Shown here: positions 61,512 through 64,000 of the stretch, one piece after another | Numbering within the stretch: the first letter of the stretch is position 1 | How the letters are laid out: each line of letters opens with the position of its first letter | From: Pontibacter virosus | Lineage (GTDB): Bacteria; Bacteroidota; Bacteroidia; Cytophagales; Hymenobacteraceae | NCBI RefSeq assembly: GCF_003096355.1 | Contig: NZ_QEKI01000009.1 | Span: forward strand, 1 to 64,000 | Direction: 5' to 3' | Length of the DNA: 64,000 bases | Translations under genes and position numbers: made by a program | The notes under the pieces: generated by a model | What the model was told of the DNA's origin: nothing | The model's input: only the letters and a program-made list of their open reading frames with translations | The model's database searches: none

Positions 61512-62069
61512 TTATAATTTATTGATATAGGGGTTGTCTTTAAATTTATTTCTCAGCTTGTTCAGGTTATACTTCACAGAGCTGTCAATCTGCTGATCGC
61601 CCACACGGAGCACGAAGCCACCGATCAGGGTTGTATCAATCTTTTCTTCTAATTCTACGCGCTGACCAGTCTGGGCTACCAGGCGCTGGCCAAGTTCGTT
61701 GCGAAGCTCTTCTGTAAGCGGCACGGCAGTAGTCACGCTGGCTGTTGTGATGCCTTTGTATACATTATACTGCTTCGTAAACTCAGGAGCAATAAACACA
61801 AGCACCGACTCACGGCCTTTTTGAGCCACGATCTTGAAGAAAGCCAGGGTAAGGTCGTTTACTTTGCCTTTGAACACCGCATTGATCACAGCCAGTTTCT
61901 TATCTGACTTCACAACTGGGTTACGCATCAGGAGCTTCAGTTCTCTGTTCTGGTCAAGTACTTTGGCGAACATATCCATGTCCTCCTTCACTTGCTCCAG
62001 CACACCTTTTTCCTGTGCCAGCTCAATCAGTGACTTTGCGTATCTCGAAGCAATTCTAATTTCTGACAT
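61512..62069 (-). CDS. atpH: ATP synthase F1 delta subunit
   Basis: Part of the peripheral stalk that links F1 to Fo. The 185 residues show the OSCP/delta layout: N-terminal helical domain starting with [17 protein letters not shown], and C-terminal [41 protein letters not shown]. It is adjacent to atpA with a two-base gap. Confidence 0.96.
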   Translation of the reverse strand: MSEIRIASRYAKSLIELAQEKGVLEQVKEDMDMFAKVLDQNRELKLLMRNPVVKSDKKLAVINAVFKGKVNDLTLAFFKIVAQKGRESVLVFIAPEFTKQYNVYKGITTASVTTAVPLTEELRNELGQRLVAQTGQRVELEEKIDTTLIGGFVLRVGDQQIDSSVKYNLNKLRNKFKDNPYINKL

Positions 62070-62123
62070 ATTGCTTTATTATGGCCATCCTGCAGTATAA
62101 GCGGTCTGGCTATGTTGATACGA

Positions 62124-62618
62124 TTAGTTAAGCGTTACTTCTTTGATGTAATCCTTGGCAAGCTCCTGCTGTGCCTGTGGGTTGCTCAGTTCTTTACGCA
62201 GGATACGCTCAGCGATGTCCACTGAAAGTACAGCAGCCATGTTCTTCACTTCCGTGATAGCAGCACGCTTCTCGTTTTCGATGGACTCACGTGCCTGTGC
62301 GATCATACGCGAACCTTCTTCGTTTGCCTTCTGCTTCGCCGTTTCGATCAGCGCGTTGCCAGCATCAGAAGCTTCCTTCAGGATCTTGTCACGCTCCATA
62401 CGGGCTTCAGCCAGCAGTTTTTCGTTCTCAGCCTTCAGACCCTGCATCTCAAGCTTTGCTTTCTCAGCAGCGCTCAGTGCATTTTCGATAGAAGTTTCAC
62501 GCTCATGCAGGGCGTTCATGATTGGCTTCCAGGCGAACTTGGAAAGCAGGAACAGCACGATGATGAAAGTCACCAACTGCCAGAAAATTAAACCTATACC
62601 TGGGGTTACTAATTCCAT
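62124..62618 (-). CDS. atpF: ATP synthase Fo b subunit
   Basis: The peripheral stalk subunit. The 164 residues have one N-terminal membrane helix (GLIFWQLVTFIIVLFLLSKFAW) followed by a long charged coiled coil, as in the family. It is separated from atpE by 130 bases that hold a bulged 13-bp hairpin. Confidence 0.96.
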   Translation of the reverse strand: MELVTPGIGLIFWQLVTFIIVLFLLSKFAWKPIMNALHERETSIENALSAAEKAKLEMQGLKAENEKLLAEARMERDKILKEASDAGNALIETAKQKANEEGSRMIAQARESIENEKRAAITEVKNMAAVLSVDIAERILRKELSNPQAQQELAKDYIKEVTLN

Positions 62619-62701
62619 TGTGTATGAATTTGAATAATTAGGTTTTAATCAGTTCACCGGCTCTCAACCGGCATTGCTTTTAACTATTTAACTATTTTGA
62701 G

Positions 62702-62733
62702 CTCTCGGTCCGGACCATGCGTCCGGACGAGAG
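62702..62733 (-). promoter_or_regulatory. Intercistronic hairpin downstream of atpE
   Basis: A stable stem of 13 pairs with one bulged G (CTCTCG then GTCCGGAC, matched by GTCCGGACGAGAG) and a 5-base CATGC loop. There is no T run. It lies between atpE and atpF, where many organisms need extra c-subunit product, so 3' stabilisation or partial termination is likely. Confidence 0.55.
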
Positions 62734-62750
62734 ACCAAATACAAAGGATA

Positions 62751-63032
<282 letters not shown>

Positions 63033-63051
63033 TTAAAAAATAAAAAACAGA

Positions 63052-64000
63052 TTAATGTGCACCATCTCCATGACCGTGATCACCTACGTGGTCGTGCTCC
63101 TCTACTGCGCCACCGAAGTACATCGCTGAAAGCAGTGTAAAGATATAAGCCTGTAGCAGGGCCACGAACAACTCCAGGAAGAACATGAAGATAGCGAAGG
63201 CCACGCTCAGTGGCGCTACAAAGATACTCTCGAAGATGAAGATAAGGCTGAACAGCGACAGGATGATGATGTGACCTGCCGTGATGTTGGCAAAAAGACG
63301 AACCATCAACGAGAACGGCTTAGTCAGGATACCAATTAATTCCACCGGAATCATGATTGGAGCCAGCCAGGTAGGAACACCCGGTGTAGCAAATATATGC
63401 GACCAGTAGCTCTTATTACCGCTGAACACGGTGATCAACAACGTCATGGTAGCCAACACAAGCGTTACCGCGATATTACCTGTCAGGTTAGCACCACCCG
63501 GCATCAAACCAAGCAGGTTGTTAAACCAGATAAAGAAGAAAATGGTCAGCAGGTACGGCATGTAGCGCTCGTATTTCGGACCGATGTTCGCCTTGGCAAT
63601 TTCGTCACGAATGAAGATGATGATCGGCTCAAAGAAAGACTGTATACCTTTAGGAGCTCTGCCTTTACCCTTGGCGTAGCTACCAGCAATCGTGAAGAAC
63701 ACAACTAACAGCAGGGCCACACTAATAAAAAGAGAGGCAACGTTCTTTGTGATAGAGAAGTCTAAAAGAGAAGACTGGTCAGCCGCTGGCTGGCCCGAAG
63801 CATCAGCGCGGTAGATGTGACCATGGTCGAGCACGTAGCCGTTGTAAGGCACTAACTCATGGTTCTCGTTGTAGAAGTTACTTGATGAGAATACCTGTGG
63901 CTGACCGTTATCAATCAGGATAACAGGCAGGTATAGCACAACACCATCAGCAAAATGCCAGGTATAATCATCGGCGATGTGATGCGTGATCATGTCGCCC
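63052..64000 (-). CDS. atpB: ATP synthase Fo a subunit (5' end cut by the window edge)
   Basis: The stator channel of Fo. The reading frame is open to the right edge, and the sequence upstream of MITHHIADDY reads GD in frame, so the N-terminus lies beyond the window. Visible features are five or six membrane helices and the family signatures IMIPVELIGILTKPFSLMVRLFANITAGHIII with the essential arginine, and a C-terminal helix FVALLQAYIFTLLSAMYFGGAV. A His/Asp-rich tail (EEHDHVGDHGHGDGAH) ends it; such tails occur in Bacteroidota. Confidence 0.94.
   Translation of the reverse strand, partial: GDMITHHIADDYTWHFADGVVLYLPVILIDNGQPQVFSSSNFYNENHELVPYNGYVLDHGHIYRADASGQPAADQSSLLDFSITKNVASLFISVALLLVVFFTIAGSYAKGKGRAPKGIQSFFEPIIIFIRDEIAKANIGPKYERYMPYLLTIFFFIWFNNLLGLMPGGANLTGNIAVTLVLATMTLLITVFSGNKSYWSHIFATPGVPTWLAPIMIPVELIGILTKPFSLMVRLFANITAGHIIILSLFSLIFIFESIFVAPLSVAFAIFMFFLELFVALLQAYIFTLLSAMYFGGAVEEHDHVGDHGHGDGAH

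Overview
The window looks like a chromosomal segment of a member of Bacteroidota, most likely class Cytophagia, and Hymenobacteraceae such as Pontibacter would fit. This is an inference. It rests on a type IX secretion (T9SS) type B substrate next to PorP/SprF and PD40-OmpA genes, a TonB receptor and other proteins with carboxypeptidase-regulatory N-domains, DUF5686 and DUF4407 proteins, several TAnnTTTG promoter boxes, few purine-rich ribosome binding sites, and a PafA phosphatase. No rRNA, tRNA, CRISPR array, prophage or intact insertion sequence was seen. Base composition is moderate to GC-rich, with two AT-rich exceptions.

Layout. 0.3-4.8 kb: saccharopine/alanine dehydrogenase-family enzyme divergent from gcvP. 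4.9-9.3 kb: DUF4136 lipoprotein, TonB receptor, PQQ-type sugar dehydrogenase. 9.3-16.5 kb: T9SS-linked cluster (PD40-OmpA, PorP/SprF, 1370-residue type B adhesin with an ice-binding-like domain). 16.9-21.9 kb: lipoyl synthase, small envelope proteins, bacilliredoxin YtxJ and a fused alpha-beta 2-oxoacid dehydrogenase E1. 22.1-27.5 kb: M16 peptidase, tandem PepSY-like lipoproteins, then MarR, aldo-keto reductase and Old Yellow Enzyme. 27.7-31.4 kb: ispF, M28 peptidase, LutB. 31.4-32.1 kb: gene-free, repeat-rich. 32.1-38.2 kb: tRNA-synthetase-like asparagine synthetase divergent from an AsnC/Lrp regulator, aminotransferase, DUF4407, serine dehydratase, acylphosphatase. 38.2-39.6 kb: AT-rich orphan gene with a HEPN-like motif. 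39.6-44.6 kb: Crp-like regulator, DinB protein, a duplicated secreted protein, YczE-like membrane protein, thioredoxin-NHL protein. 44.8-50.3 kb: nuoA, nuoB, nuoC and nuoD, with three opposite-strand genes between nuoC and nuoD. 50.4-58.8 kb: PAP2 phosphatase, DUF5686 protein, NAD(P)HX repair enzyme, UbiA-like protein, pyrophosphatase, PafA. 58.9-64 kb: ATP synthase genes atpB-E-F-H-A-G, with atpB cut by the window edge and no atpD or atpC.

Connections. gcvP, lipA and the E1 fusion all belong to lipoyl-dependent metabolism. nuo and atp are the core of respiratory energy conversion, and ppa with pafA yield phosphate.

The strongest unexplained signal is a 7-mer, AGGTATA (TATACCT on the other strand). 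I counted about 135-140 copies by eye, against about 8 expected by chance. Copies lie in and between genes, on both strands in similar numbers. It is absent from the AT-rich HEPN-like gene and from a 1.9-kb stretch inside the broken nuo locus, which suggests both are recent arrivals.
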